20,746 bases of DNA from a virus: IMG/VR virus record IMGVR_UViG_3300009183_000433, positions 1 to 20,746 of that record. One strand, 5' to 3'. The notes beneath the pieces were generated by a model that was not told the origin of the DNA, made no database searches, and saw only the letters and a list, made by a program, of their open reading frames with translations. The position numbers were made by a program, and so were the translations under genes. Below are positions 1-7,439 of the stretch, one piece after another; position 1 is the stretch's first letter; the number at the start of each line of letters is the position of its first letter.

Positions 1-65
1 CGCAGATGTTGGGTTTGCCTCTCCCGCCACCCCCCACTTTCCGCTCTAGCGGGAAACTACAACGG

Positions 66-95
66 CTCCCTCCTCTGCCGAAAGGTACGAGGGAG
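66..95 (+). promoter_or_regulatory. 5' leader hairpin with GNRA-type tetraloop before helicase
   Basis: Seen: CTCCCTC (66-72) pairs with GAGGGAG (89-95). Inside it, TGCC (76-79) and GGTA (84-87) close a GAAA tetraloop with one G-U pair. The only purine-rich SD-like stretch upstream of the helicase, GAGGGAG, is buried in the 3' arm and lies 14 bases from ATG 110, farther than usual. Inference: it could stabilise the leader or control access to the start. A smaller hairpin (CCGC 41-44 with GCGG 49-52) lies upstream. No convincing promoter was found in 1-109, and the true upstream gene lies outside the window. Confidence 0.4.
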
Positions 96-109
96 TCTTC
101 CCTTTCACT

Positions 110-1765
110 ATGAAGCTCCGACCTAGGCAGGTGGACTTCGTTCACAAGGTTAACTACGCCCTCAAGGAAAAGGGCAACACGCTAGGCGTCGCACCCACCG
201 GCGCCGGCAAGACTGTAATGCTGTCATCTGTCATCAAGCATGCGGGCAAGGGAAAGACCATCGTCCTCCAGCATCGAGACGAACTGGTCGCCCAGAACCG
301 TGCCACCTACCGGAGGATCGATGCCGATACCCCGACCGACATCTTCGCCGCCGACCGCAAACGCTGGTCCGACGGCGTTACCTTTGCTATGGTTCAGACC
401 CTGTCGAGGGATGAGAACCTAGCCACCATGCCACCTGTGGACCTGCTTGTCATCGACGAGGCCCACCATGTGGCCGCCGATTCTTATCTCCGTATCATCG
501 ATCGGGCCAGGGAGATTAACCCATCGGTACACATCTTCGGCGTCACGGCTACCCCACAGCGCGCCGACAAGAAAGCCCTCGCCGCCGTCTTCTCCAATGT
601 CGCCGACGTCATCTCCATCAAAGAGCTGATCGACGCCGGAAACCTAGTCCGCCCAAGGGTGTTCGTCATCGACTGCGGGCTACGGTCCGAACTGGCAGGC
701 GTTAAGCGTACCGTCTCCGACTTCGACATGGCCGAGGTGGAGGCGATCATGGACAAGTCAGCCGTCACGGAGAGGGTGATTGCCGAGTGGCGTGAGAAGG
801 CAGGAAGCCGGAAGACCATAGCTTTCTGCTCCACAGTCGAGCATGCGGAGCATGTCACCCAGGCTTTCTGCGACGCCGGCATCAAGGCAGATATCGTCCA
901 CGGCAACCTATCAGACGGCGACAGACGTCGCGCACTCATCGATTTTGAGAAGGACCGCACCCAGGTGCTGGTCAACGTGGCCGTGCTTACCGAAGGATAT
1001 GACTGCCAGACGGTTAGCTGTGTCATCTTACTGCGTCCATGCTCATTCAAATCTACGATGATCCAGATGATTGGTCGTGGCCTACGCAAGGTAGACCCAG
1101 AGAAGCACCCCGGAGCTATCAAGTCTGACTGCGTGGTGCTGGACTTTGGTTACTCAATCCTCACCCACGGCGGGCTAGACACGGACGTCGTGCTGGAGCC
1201 TGTCAAAGGGTCAGCCAGGACCAAGGTCTGCCCATCATGTAAGATGGAGGTACCCCTGGGGGTAGCCGTATGCCCTGCATGCGAGCATATCTTCGACGGC
1301 GTCGAGCGTCGCCAGAAGGAAGCCGAGGAGAGGGGCGACCTAGTCAACTTCACCCTCACCGAGGTTGAGATCATGGACATGTCCCCCTTCCGTTGGGAGT
1401 CTTTCTGGGACGGCATGGTGACCATCGCATCGGCCATGACCGCATGGGTATGTGTCGTCCAGCATGACGGCAAGCAGTACGCCATCGGCGGCAAGGACGG
1501 AGCCACCGGCGCCAGCCTCATCGCCGTCACCGATGATCGACTCCAGGCCGTCGCATCCGCAGACGACTACCTCCGAGAGCATGGCGACAAGGACGCCGCC
1601 CGGAAGAGCAAGCGATGGCTGACCGAGCCTCCCTCCGACAAGCAATTAATCCAGCTTGGGCTTGATGTATTCTCCGCTGCTGGCATGACCAAGTACCGTG
1701 CTACATGTGCTTTAACATGGAAGTGGCGCGAGCGTTTTATTAAAGCCAAAGTACTTTCGATTTAA
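110..1765 (+). CDS. Superfamily II DEAH-box DNA helicase with zinc ribbon
   Basis: This 551-residue protein has the classical SF2 motifs. A Q-like LRPRQ lies at residues 3-7, Walker A APTGAGKT at 28-35, DEAH at 116-119, TAT at 146-148, a motif V-like segment (LTEGYDCQ) at 293-300, and motif VI QMIGRGLR at 319-326 with the expected arginines. Two CxxC pairs (C374/C377 and C388/C391) form a zinc-ribbon insert before a C-terminal region of about 150 residues that I do not recognise. Phages commonly use such ATP-driven helicases of the type III restriction Res/RecQ-like class in replication or recombination; the substrate is not deducible here. It is the first gene of a plus-strand series and is followed seven bases later by a Cas4-like nuclease, so a helicase-nuclease partnership is plausible. 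There is no well-placed SD. The start is supported by the complete Q motif right at the N terminus. Confidence 0.93.
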   Translation: MKLRPRQVDFVHKVNYALKEKGNTLGVAPTGAGKTVMLSSVIKHAGKGKTIVLQHRDELVAQNRATYRRIDADTPTDIFAADRKRWSDGVTFAMVQTLSRDENLATMPPVDLLVIDEAHHVAADSYLRIIDRAREINPSVHIFGVTATPQRADKKALAAVFSNVADVISIKELIDAGNLVRPRVFVIDCGLRSELAGVKRTVSDFDMAEVEAIMDKSAVTERVIAEWREKAGSRKTIAFCSTVEHAEHVTQAFCDAGIKADIVHGNLSDGDRRRALIDFEKDRTQVLVNVAVLTEGYDCQTVSCVILLRPCSFKSTMIQMIGRGLRKVDPEKHPGAIKSDCVVLDFGYSILTHGGLDTDVVLEPVKGSARTKVCPSCKMEVPLGVAVCPACEHIFDGVERRQKEAEERGDLVNFTLTEVEIMDMSPFRWESFWDGMVTIASAMTAWVCVVQHDGKQYAIGGKDGATGASLIAVTDDRLQAVASADDYLREHGDKDAARKSKRWLTEPPSDKQLIQLGLDVFSAAGMTKYRATCALTWKWRERFIKAKVLSI

Positions 1766-1772
1766 TCCCAAC

Positions 1773-2552
1773 ATGTTCAAACCAGAAACTAAACCCTGCG
1801 AGATTGCCGAAGGCATCAAAGCCTTGATCGACGCAGCAACCAAGGCGAACCGGGGCAAGCAAGCCCCACGCCAGTACCTAGGGGCGTCACGCATCGGCGA
1901 CGAATGCGAGCGACGACTAGCCTATGAATTCCACATGACGCCGAAGGACGATGGCGCAGAATTCAAGGCAAACACCCTACGCATCTTCGACATGGGACAT
2001 GACGGCGAAAGCCGAGTCGCCGAGTATCTTATTATGGCCGGCTTCGATCTTCAGACCCATCAACTTGACGGCAAACAGTTCGGTATCTCCGACGCCGGCG
2101 ATAAGTTTAAGGGACATCTGGACGGCATCATCAACGACGGACCCGCACTAGCCGGCGTGTTCTACCCATGCCTGTGGGAGAGCAAAGCCCTGGGCGAGAA
2201 GAGCTGGAGCGACGTCGTGAAGAAGGGTCTGAAAGATTCCAAGCCTGTGTACTACGCCCAGGTCCAGATCTACATGGCCTATAAAGACCTGCTTTCGTGC
2301 CTATTCACGGCCATCAACCGAGACACCGGCGAAATCCATGTCGAGATGGTTCCATTCAATGCCAGAGACGCCCAGACCTACATCGACAGGGCCGTGCGGA
2401 TTGTAAAGACCGACAACCCAGAGCAGCTTGGCCGCATCGGTCGAGGCGTCGATGACTTCAAGTGCAAGTGGTGCGACTACAAGAAGCGTTGCCACGGCGT
2501 GGCCGAACAGGTCGCCACCCCAGTCGAGCCGCCCAAGACTTGGTCTTGGTAA
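1773..2552 (+). CDS. Cas4/AddB-type PD-(D/E)XK exonuclease with Fe-S cysteines
   Basis: 259 residues. Seen: H77 in MGHDGE, D117 in GHLDG, E136-x-K138 in WESKAL, and the QxxxY-type helix Q163-Y167 (AQVQIY). These follow the RecB-family nuclease order. One cysteine near the N terminus (C45) and three near the C terminus (C231-x2-C234-x5-C240) match the 4Fe-4S arrangement known from Cas4 and AddB. Family knowledge: these are metal-dependent single-strand DNA exonucleases that process ends. No cas1, cas2 or repeat array is nearby, so this is a stand-alone phage Cas4-like enzyme, probably working with the helicase just upstream in recombination or end resection. Start: CCCAAC abuts ATG at 1767-1772 and no SD is present; the next internal ATG would lose C45. 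An exact cellular role is not established. Confidence 0.87.
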   Translation: MFKPETKPCEIAEGIKALIDAATKANRGKQAPRQYLGASRIGDECERRLAYEFHMTPKDDGAEFKANTLRIFDMGHDGESRVAEYLIMAGFDLQTHQLDGKQFGISDAGDKFKGHLDGIINDGPALAGVFYPCLWESKALGEKSWSDVVKKGLKDSKPVYYAQVQIYMAYKDLLSCLFTAINRDTGEIHVEMVPFNARDAQTYIDRAVRIVKTDNPEQLGRIGRGVDDFKCKWCDYKKRCHGVAEQVATPVEPPKTWSW

Positions 2553-2573
2553 TTCCCCAACCCAACACCGAAC

Positions 2574-3185
2574 ATGAAAGTACTAATTGCATGCGAGTAT
2601 TCTGGCACAGTCCGAGACGCATTTATCAAGGCCGGACATGAAGCCATGTCTTGTGACCTTCTACCAACGGACGTCCCAGGTCCGCACTACCAAGGCGACG
2701 TGTTCGACATCATGGACCAAGGCTGGGACATGATGATCGGCCACCCGCCTTGCACGCACCTAGCCGTCAGCGGAGCTGCTCACTTTGCGAAAAAGATCGC
2801 AGACGGAAGGCAAGATGAGGCGCTTAATTTTGTTAGGAGAATGATGGACGTAGACATTAAGATGATCGCCATCGAGAACCCCATTTCAATCATCAGTTCT
2901 AGGATTAGGAAGCCAGACCAAGTCATCAACCCTTGGCAGTACGGACATAGCACGACCAAGGCGACATGCCTTTGGCTGAAGAATCTCCCCTTGCTCAAGC
3001 CAACCAACATCGTGGACAAAGGCGGCTACAAGATGTGGGTAAGCCCGAAGACAGGTAAAACCAAGAAGATGAGCGATTGGTTCTACGAAACCTCATGCCT
3101 CCCGCAATCCCAGCGGGCTAAAGCCAGGTCCAAGACATTCCAGGGCATCGCCGATGCTATGGCTACGCAATGGGGAAGCCTTTGA
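2574..3185 (+). CDS. Small C5-cytosine-methyltransferase-like protein
   Basis: 203 residues. A Rossmann-like start (KVLIACEYSG, residues 2-11) leads to an acidic strand end (CDLLP, 27-31), GDVFDI (41-46), the PPC motif at 58-60 (the catalytic cysteine position of C5 methylases) and ENP at 101-103. Then come the conserved-looking KATCLWLK (129-136) and a C-terminal RSKTFQGIADAMA segment. Similar proteins are widespread in phages and are usually annotated as DNA methyltransferase-like. At 203 residues it lacks room for a normal target recognition domain, so it may be non-specific, need a partner, or act on another substrate. It follows the Cas4-like gene after a 21-base gap containing CCCAAC at 2561-2566 and precedes another small gene. 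Methyltransferase fold is likely; activity and target are inference. Confidence 0.72.
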   Translation: MKVLIACEYSGTVRDAFIKAGHEAMSCDLLPTDVPGPHYQGDVFDIMDQGWDMMIGHPPCTHLAVSGAAHFAKKIADGRQDEALNFVRRMMDVDIKMIAIENPISIISSRIRKPDQVINPWQYGHSTTKATCLWLKNLPLLKPTNIVDKGGYKMWVSPKTGKTKKMSDWFYETSCLPQSQRAKARSKTFQGIADAMATQWGSL

Positions 3186-3191
3186 AATAAC

Positions 3192-3491
3192 ATGAAAATC
3201 CACAAAACCGAGAAGGCCATGCTCAAGCAGCAGGCCAAAGACAACCGAAAGAACCTAGAGCAGTACGTCGAGGACGCAGACATTGGGACGCTGACGGCAG
3301 ACGGATTCGACGCAGCCATCGTTGGCTTGACCGACTCCGGAGACGTGCGAGTGGTCTACGACTACGAGACTTGCGTCCGTGTTCTGATGGCAGAAGGCAT
3401 GTCAGAAGAAGACGCTATCGAACACATGAGCTTTAATGTCATGGGTTCGTATGTTGGAGAGCAGACGCCCATCTTTATCCGCACGCTGTGA
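3192..3491 (+). CDS. Conserved phage hypothetical protein
   Basis: 99 residues with a charged helical N terminus (1-25), then a segment reading GFDAAIVGLTDSGDVRVVYD (38-57), a helix with SEEDAIEHM (71-79), and the ending FNVMGSYVGEQTPIFI (81-96). I recognise this last pattern (EDAIE, F-N-V-G-Y-V-GE-TPI) as typical of a small uncharacterised protein found in many tailed phages, usually in the replication region. No catalytic motif is visible and no function should be assigned. It starts six bases after the methyltransferase-like stop and its last four bases overlap the GTG start of the next gene, so the two are probably translationally coupled. No SD was found upstream. Confidence 0.85.
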   Translation: MKIHKTEKAMLKQQAKDNRKNLEQYVEDADIGTLTADGFDAAIVGLTDSGDVRVVYDYETCVRVLMAEGMSEEDAIEHMSFNVMGSYVGEQTPIFIRTL

Positions 3492-4054
3492 AGATCCGCA
3501 TCAAGCTGGACGATATCACCATGACCCAGGCCGAGGCTGAAAGCCTCGCCAGGCATGAGTCGAGTCGAGCCGCCGGCGTACCAGACCAGCACGTCGGTAA
3601 GCAATCCGGGGCAGTCATGGACTTGGTAGGGCTGCTGGGTGAGATCGCCTTCTCCAAGTTATTCAGCATGGAGCGTGACGATACAGTCTCACCCCGGTCT
3701 GGAACCGTGGACTTCATGGCCGCCAACGGACAGTCCGTTGAGGTCAAGTCCAGCCACCACGTCAACCCCCACTTGCTGGTTCCGTCTTACGAGATTAACG
3801 GAGAGATTACCACCAAAGAATTGGTGGATATCTACGCACTCATGCGTGTCGAATACAACGACAGGGCCGTCACATTCATGGGCTGGGCTAACCGGGCCGA
3901 GGTGATCAGACCAGACCGGCTCCAACACTTCCGAGGCGCCGGCAGGCTGTCGTTTGTGGTGCCACCGGATGAGATGCAACAGCTCGACGATGTGACAGCC
4001 ACATGGCTGGCACTAGCACTCAAGGCCAAGGGTGAGATTGTGGAGTTGACCTAG
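3488..4054 (+). CDS. Second PD-(D/E)XK nuclease-like protein
   Basis: 188 residues starting with GTG that overlaps the previous stop as GTGA. Motifs visible: an N-terminal helix GLLGEIAFSKLF (48-59) with E52, D75 in VDFM, and E85-x-K87 in VEVKSS. This order (helical E, D, then ExK) is characteristic of restriction-endonuclease-like folds. The C-terminal half has ADIYAL-like (VDIYALMRVEY) and GWANRAEVI segments seen in phage nucleases of this type, followed by VVPPDEMQQLDD. Family knowledge supports a metal-dependent nuclease; the substrate is unknown. Candidate jobs include replication intermediate processing or host DNA degradation. Its place between a conserved hypothetical and the primase-helicase argues for a role in DNA metabolism. 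Confidence 0.72.
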   Translation: MKIRIKLDDITMTQAEAESLARHESSRAAGVPDQHVGKQSGAVMDLVGLLGEIAFSKLFSMERDDTVSPRSGTVDFMAANGQSVEVKSSHHVNPHLLVPSYEINGEITTKELVDIYALMRVEYNDRAVTFMGWANRAEVIRPDRLQHFRGAGRLSFVVPPDEMQQLDDVTATWLALALKAKGEIVELT

Positions 4055-4086
4055 CACGACCAACGCCCAGGAATACCCGACCCAAC

Positions 4087-6351
4087 ATGACAGACATGAT
4101 CCCAATCGACAATGACGCCGTATCCACGCACGTCGAAATGCTCTTTGGCAAGGAAGCCAAGGGCTTCGTTTGCCTCCGTGGCATAGGTGAAAAGGGGACG
4201 TCCCGGGAAGGGGTGTTCCGAGAAGACATCTTCCTGGAGCCGGAGCGTATGGGCTGGGACAGGTTCGTGTCAGCCGTGATCTTCCACGCCACACGGTGGG
4301 GACAGCACGACGTCGCCACGTTCATCGTACCTTGCACTTTGAAGGAAGACCGAGGTACCGCCGAGAACTGCGACGTGTTCCGTACCGTGTGTGCCGACTT
4401 TGACACCGGCGACACAGATGCAAAGCTGGCCTTCGTCGAGCAGCACTTCGGGCCGACAGCAATGGTGGTGCTGTCCGGAGGTATGACCGAGGATGGGAAG
4501 GCCAAGCGTCATGCCTACTGGCAGGTTGCAGGTATGACAGTTGCCGAAGTCGTCGCTGCCAGAGACGCCATCGCCCGCAAGGCAGGAGCGGATATCCAAT
4601 TCGGACTGGGCGTGGATGGCAACCCTTACGGACGTGCGCATCAGCCTATCCGTGTGGCCGGCTCAATCCACGGCAAGTCCGGCGTTAAGCGACTCGTCGT
4701 CATCGAGCGTCACGCATCACACGCTTTTATTACCACGCCCTGCTCTTTGGCGTCGATGATGCCGGAGTCGGAGTGGGCAATCAAGGAAGCACCTATCGAT
4801 CCGCTCATGCCCAAGTCGCATACCCCTGCCGTCCAGATGTTGACCGCAGACGTTGCCGCCGGCGGAGAAGGCACCACTCGGTGGTCCGCATTTAATGGCG
4901 TCGCCGGCCATTACATCCACACCGCACGCATCGGCAAGATGACACTCGATGCCGCCAGGCTTGCGACCTATGGGTGGATGCAAGCGCACATGAATCCGCC
5001 CTGGCCGGAGAATCGATTTGATACCGAGTGGCTGGGACTGCTCCGTAATGACATCCACAACAACGGACCCATGCCCGAACCAGAGAAGCCGATCCTAGAC
5101 GACGGCAAGGGGCTTGCTGTGTGGGCCGCCCACAGGTGGAGCCTGTCGCCCAGACCGGAGCGTCAATTCCTAGTACAAAATTGGCTACAGGCCGCCAAGC
5201 ACCAGCTGCTGGTCGCCGAAGGGGGAGCCGGCAAGACCTTCATGGTCCTAGATCTAGCCTTGAAGATTACGGCCCGACGAGACGGCGACACATGGTGTGG
5301 CATGCCGGTCATGCGCAAGGGAGCGGTGGTCATCCTCACGACCGAGGACGATAAGGACGAACTGCATATCCGCTTGGCCGACATGGACCCGGATGGAAGC
5401 CGTCGTCGTGAAGCCGGAGATGATCTAATCATCCTGCCATCAATTAACTCTGGCGGTGCATTCGCACTCGTCGAGAAAGACCCCAAGACCCAGGAGTCTA
5501 GGCCGTCCCGCAAGTGGCTGGAATTCTTCGCACTACTGCGGCAGATTCCCAACCTCCAGCTAGTGGTCATCGACACCCTTAACAGCGTGTTGCATGGCGA
5601 GGAGAACAGCGCGACTGTCATCAATGAATTCATCCGAGTAGCCAGCCAAGTCGGCGGTGAGCTAGGTGCGGCATTGATCGTCATACACCACATCAAGAAG
5701 CAGGGCGACGAACCGATCCGGAATGCCGAGCAGATGGCATCCCAAGTCCGTGGGTCTTCGGCCCTACTGGGTGCATTCCGAGGTGCCATCGGGGTGTGGC
5801 ATGCATCAGACTATGACCGACGCATGAAGGGCATGGGTCTGGTACCCCGCCGCAAGCACCTGTGGAAGGCCGCAATCATCAAGGCAAACAACCCCGAGAT
5901 GCTCGACACCGAGCGTACGCTATTGCGTACCGAGATTGGCACACTCATAGACGTCACCGACAAGGACAAGTTTAACGACGTCAACTTCCTGGAGCGGCAG
6001 GCATGGCTGGTGGCAGCCGTCACATTGGCCGCCAGGGCCGGCCATCCCTACTCCATCGAGGGCAAGAATGCCAAGTCGGGCCTGTACCGCCGGCGAGGCG
6101 AGCTTCCCTCCATCCTCCGGTCCATCGGACCGGGCGAATTCGCCCACCTTGTGGACGACATGCTCCTCCAGAAGGTACTGGCCGCTGCTGCTGCCAAGGG
6201 AGGCAAGGAAAAGAAGTGGTTGGATTTACCCAATGGACCTATCGCATCCGACGAGGTTGGTGCCGAGATTAACTCCGGCGCCTATGACCCAGCCGAGTGG
6301 GAAGAGTTTGAATATGACAAAGACTCTCGTACAGTTATCCGAAAGCCATGA
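4087..6351 (+). CDS. Fused RepB-type primase and RepA-type AAA helicase
   Basis: 754 residues with two modules. Residues about 60-210 resemble RepB/archaeo-eukaryotic-type primases: ADFD (103-106) supplies acidic metal ligands, RHAYW (141-145) follows, and PIRVAGSIHGKSG (187-199) matches the usual basic nucleotide-binding segment. Residues about 355-580 form a RecA/DnaB-like hexameric helicase core: Walker A GGAGKT (379-384), TTEDDKDEL (418-426), Walker B VVIDT with D496, and VIHHIKK (532-538), as in plasmid RepA helicases. The last 130 residues are unassigned. Such fusions prime and unwind DNA at plasmid and phage origins. CCCAAC directly abuts the ATG (4081-4086). A weak promoter-like pair TTGACC (4046-4051) and AGGAAT (4069-4074) sits upstream. 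The stop overlaps the next start as ATGA. Helicase call is firm, primase call good. Confidence 0.88.
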   Translation: MTDMIPIDNDAVSTHVEMLFGKEAKGFVCLRGIGEKGTSREGVFREDIFLEPERMGWDRFVSAVIFHATRWGQHDVATFIVPCTLKEDRGTAENCDVFRTVCADFDTGDTDAKLAFVEQHFGPTAMVVLSGGMTEDGKAKRHAYWQVAGMTVAEVVAARDAIARKAGADIQFGLGVDGNPYGRAHQPIRVAGSIHGKSGVKRLVVIERHASHAFITTPCSLASMMPESEWAIKEAPIDPLMPKSHTPAVQMLTADVAAGGEGTTRWSAFNGVAGHYIHTARIGKMTLDAARLATYGWMQAHMNPPWPENRFDTEWLGLLRNDIHNNGPMPEPEKPILDDGKGLAVWAAHRWSLSPRPERQFLVQNWLQAAKHQLLVAEGGAGKTFMVLDLALKITARRDGDTWCGMPVMRKGAVVILTTEDDKDELHIRLADMDPDGSRRREAGDDLIILPSINSGGAFALVEKDPKTQESRPSRKWLEFFALLRQIPNLQLVVIDTLNSVLHGEENSATVINEFIRVASQVGGELGAALIVIHHIKKQGDEPIRNAEQMASQVRGSSALLGAFRGAIGVWHASDYDRRMKGMGLVPRRKHLWKAAIIKANNPEMLDTERTLLRTEIGTLIDVTDKDKFNDVNFLERQAWLVAAVTLAARAGHPYSIEGKNAKSGLYRRRGELPSILRSIGPGEFAHLVDDMLLQKVLAAAAAKGGKEKKWLDLPNGPIASDEVGAEINSGAYDPAEWEEFEYDKDSRTVIRKP

Positions 6352-6536
6352 GCCGCAACATCATACGACAAGCAGACGACGGACGTGATAACGTATCCCT
6401 GTGGGACCGTTGTCGCATGATCGTCGAGAATGGAATTAAGAAGTACGGAGACGCAGGCGGCCTGCCTATCTCCGGTACAGGTCGGGCCAGGAAAAAGAAA
6501 GACGTTGAAAAAAAGAAGGTTGCCAAGCGTAAGTGA
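6348..6536 (+). CDS. Small basic protein, unknown function
   Basis: 62 residues, overlapping the primase-helicase stop by four bases (ATGA), which is the main support for it being real. The sequence has an amphipathic centre (SLWDRCRMIVENGIKKYGD, 17-35), a glycine-rich link and a strongly lysine/arginine-rich tail (GRARKKKDVEKKKVAKRK at the end). The tail would suit nucleic acid binding or an accessory role to the helicase, but no family is recognised. No SD is visible at the start. A GAGGAG stretch lies at its 3' end, too far from the next start to act as its ribosome site. Confidence 0.65.
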   Translation: MSRNIIRQADDGRDNVSLWDRCRMIVENGIKKYGDAGGLPISGTGRARKKKDVEKKKVAKRK

Positions 6537-6564
6537 GGAGTCACGGTCGGTTTCCCAACCCGAC

Positions 6565-7005
6565 ATGACATCAACACTAATGACCCTGGCCGCCTTCGTG
6601 GCGCCGTCTGTACCCGAGAAGTGGGTAGACGCCGTAGAAATAATTGAATCCGGAGGAAGAGGTGCCAACACCCCACCCGGTGATCTTGGATGCGCCATCG
6701 GCCCGTTCCAATTCTGGAAGAGGGCGTGGGAAGATACCACCCTCCTGCGACAGGGCATGAAGGTCCAGACCTACCCCTACTGGCGTGCCAATGAGCCGGC
6801 CATCGCTCGAATGTACGCCAAGACATGGCTGTCCCATCTGATGATGAGGTTGACCGATAAGCTTCAGAGGAATCCAACAGCCGGCGAAACTTGGCTTGCT
6901 TATAACATGGGCATGACCGGATTCGGCCTGTACGATTATAACATCAACAAGGTGCCGAAGCATAAGCGTACGAAAGCACTAGCAATTAATGCCGCAGTCA
7001 AATGA
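6565..7005 (+). CDS. Lysozyme-fold transglycosylase-like protein
   Basis: 146 residues. The segment VEIIESGGRG (24-33) contains the putative catalytic glutamate E28 in the ESGG setting, followed by AIGPFQFWKRAW (44-55) and LAYNMGMTGFG (111-121). This succession (ESGG, GPfQ, AYN-G) is that of soluble lytic transglycosylase/lysozyme-like enzymes, which cleave the glycan strand of peptidoglycan. It could be the endolysin or a virion-associated wall hydrolase. The N terminus is mildly hydrophobic (TLMTLAAFVAPSV) but I do not see a convincing signal peptide. No holin is adjacent. Start chosen at 6565 because CCCAAC (6554-6559) and CCGAC precede ATG as at other genes here; an upstream in-frame ATG at 6430 would run through the preceding gene. 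The stop overlaps the next start as ATGA. Confidence 0.77.
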   Translation: MTSTLMTLAAFVAPSVPEKWVDAVEIIESGGRGANTPPGDLGCAIGPFQFWKRAWEDTTLLRQGMKVQTYPYWRANEPAIARMYAKTWLSHLMMRLTDKLQRNPTAGETWLAYNMGMTGFGLYDYNINKVPKHKRTKALAINAAVK

Positions 7006-7439
7006 GCGAACTAATCACCAACAAAGACGCACCCATCCTGCGGTTCCAAAACCGGGGAGCCGTGTCATTCCGGGGCAGGCTGATGTTCGCATCGAGGGCC
7101 GCACGCATTTGCGAGTACCGTGCGGATTTACGCAGGCTGGCCGAAGCAGGCCATTGCATGCCAGTCGTCGCCCGGAAGATGGGATTCTCCATCACCACGA
7201 TCAAAAGCTGGGCCGAGATTCTGGGCATCGGATTCAAAAAGGTCCGAGCCAGGAAGTGCCGCAGGTACGACAAATCAAAGTGGGAGAGTGTGATTGTCCG
7301 GGCTGCCGGCGAGGGTAAGACCCAAGGCGACGTCGCATTCATGCTCGGCGTGCCTCATGTCAATGTCCACAGGTGGTGCATTGAGAATGGCTTTAACTGG
7401 AAACAGACCAAACAAGATGCCAAAACAAAACGATCGTGA
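7002..7439 (+). CDS. Double helix-turn-helix DNA-binding protein
   Basis: 145 residues, basic. Two helix-turn-helix-like stretches are visible: PVVARKMGFSITTIKSWAEILGI (about 54-76) and GDVAFMLGVPHVNVHRWCIENGF (about 109-131). Both have the alternating A/V-x3-G-x5-I/V pattern of HTH motifs, separated by a basic linker (KKVRARKCRRYDKSKW). Such paired HTH domains occur in transposase-like and terminase small-subunit-like proteins and in phage regulators. The gene sits between the lysozyme-like gene (ATGA overlap) and a probable small terminase, with which it overlaps by 23 bases. It might therefore assist packaging-site recognition or late gene control. No specific family is claimed. Confidence 0.72.
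   Translation: MSELITNKDAPILRFQNRGAVSFRGRLMFASRAARICEYRADLRRLAEAGHCMPVVARKMGFSITTIKSWAEILGIGFKKVRARKCRRYDKSKWESVIVRAAGEGKTQGDVAFMLGVPHVNVHRWCIENGFNWKQTKQDAKTKRS

Noticed and set aside
484-1122. 212-residue minus-strand frame inside the helicase
   Set aside because: It is antisense to conserved helicase motifs and its product shows no recognisable domain.
1773-2552. Evidence for a CRISPR-Cas system
   Set aside because: Only a Cas4-like nuclease is present. No repeat-spacer array, cas1 or cas2 was seen anywhere in the window.
5163-5789. 208-residue minus-strand frame inside the primase-helicase
   Set aside because: It covers the Walker A and B region of a firmly identified gene on the plus strand; composition is Ser/Arg-rich antisense type.
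7294-7416. Upstream start for the small terminase
   Set aside because: The extension overlaps the double-HTH gene and has no leader motif; homology-like sequence begins after 7417.
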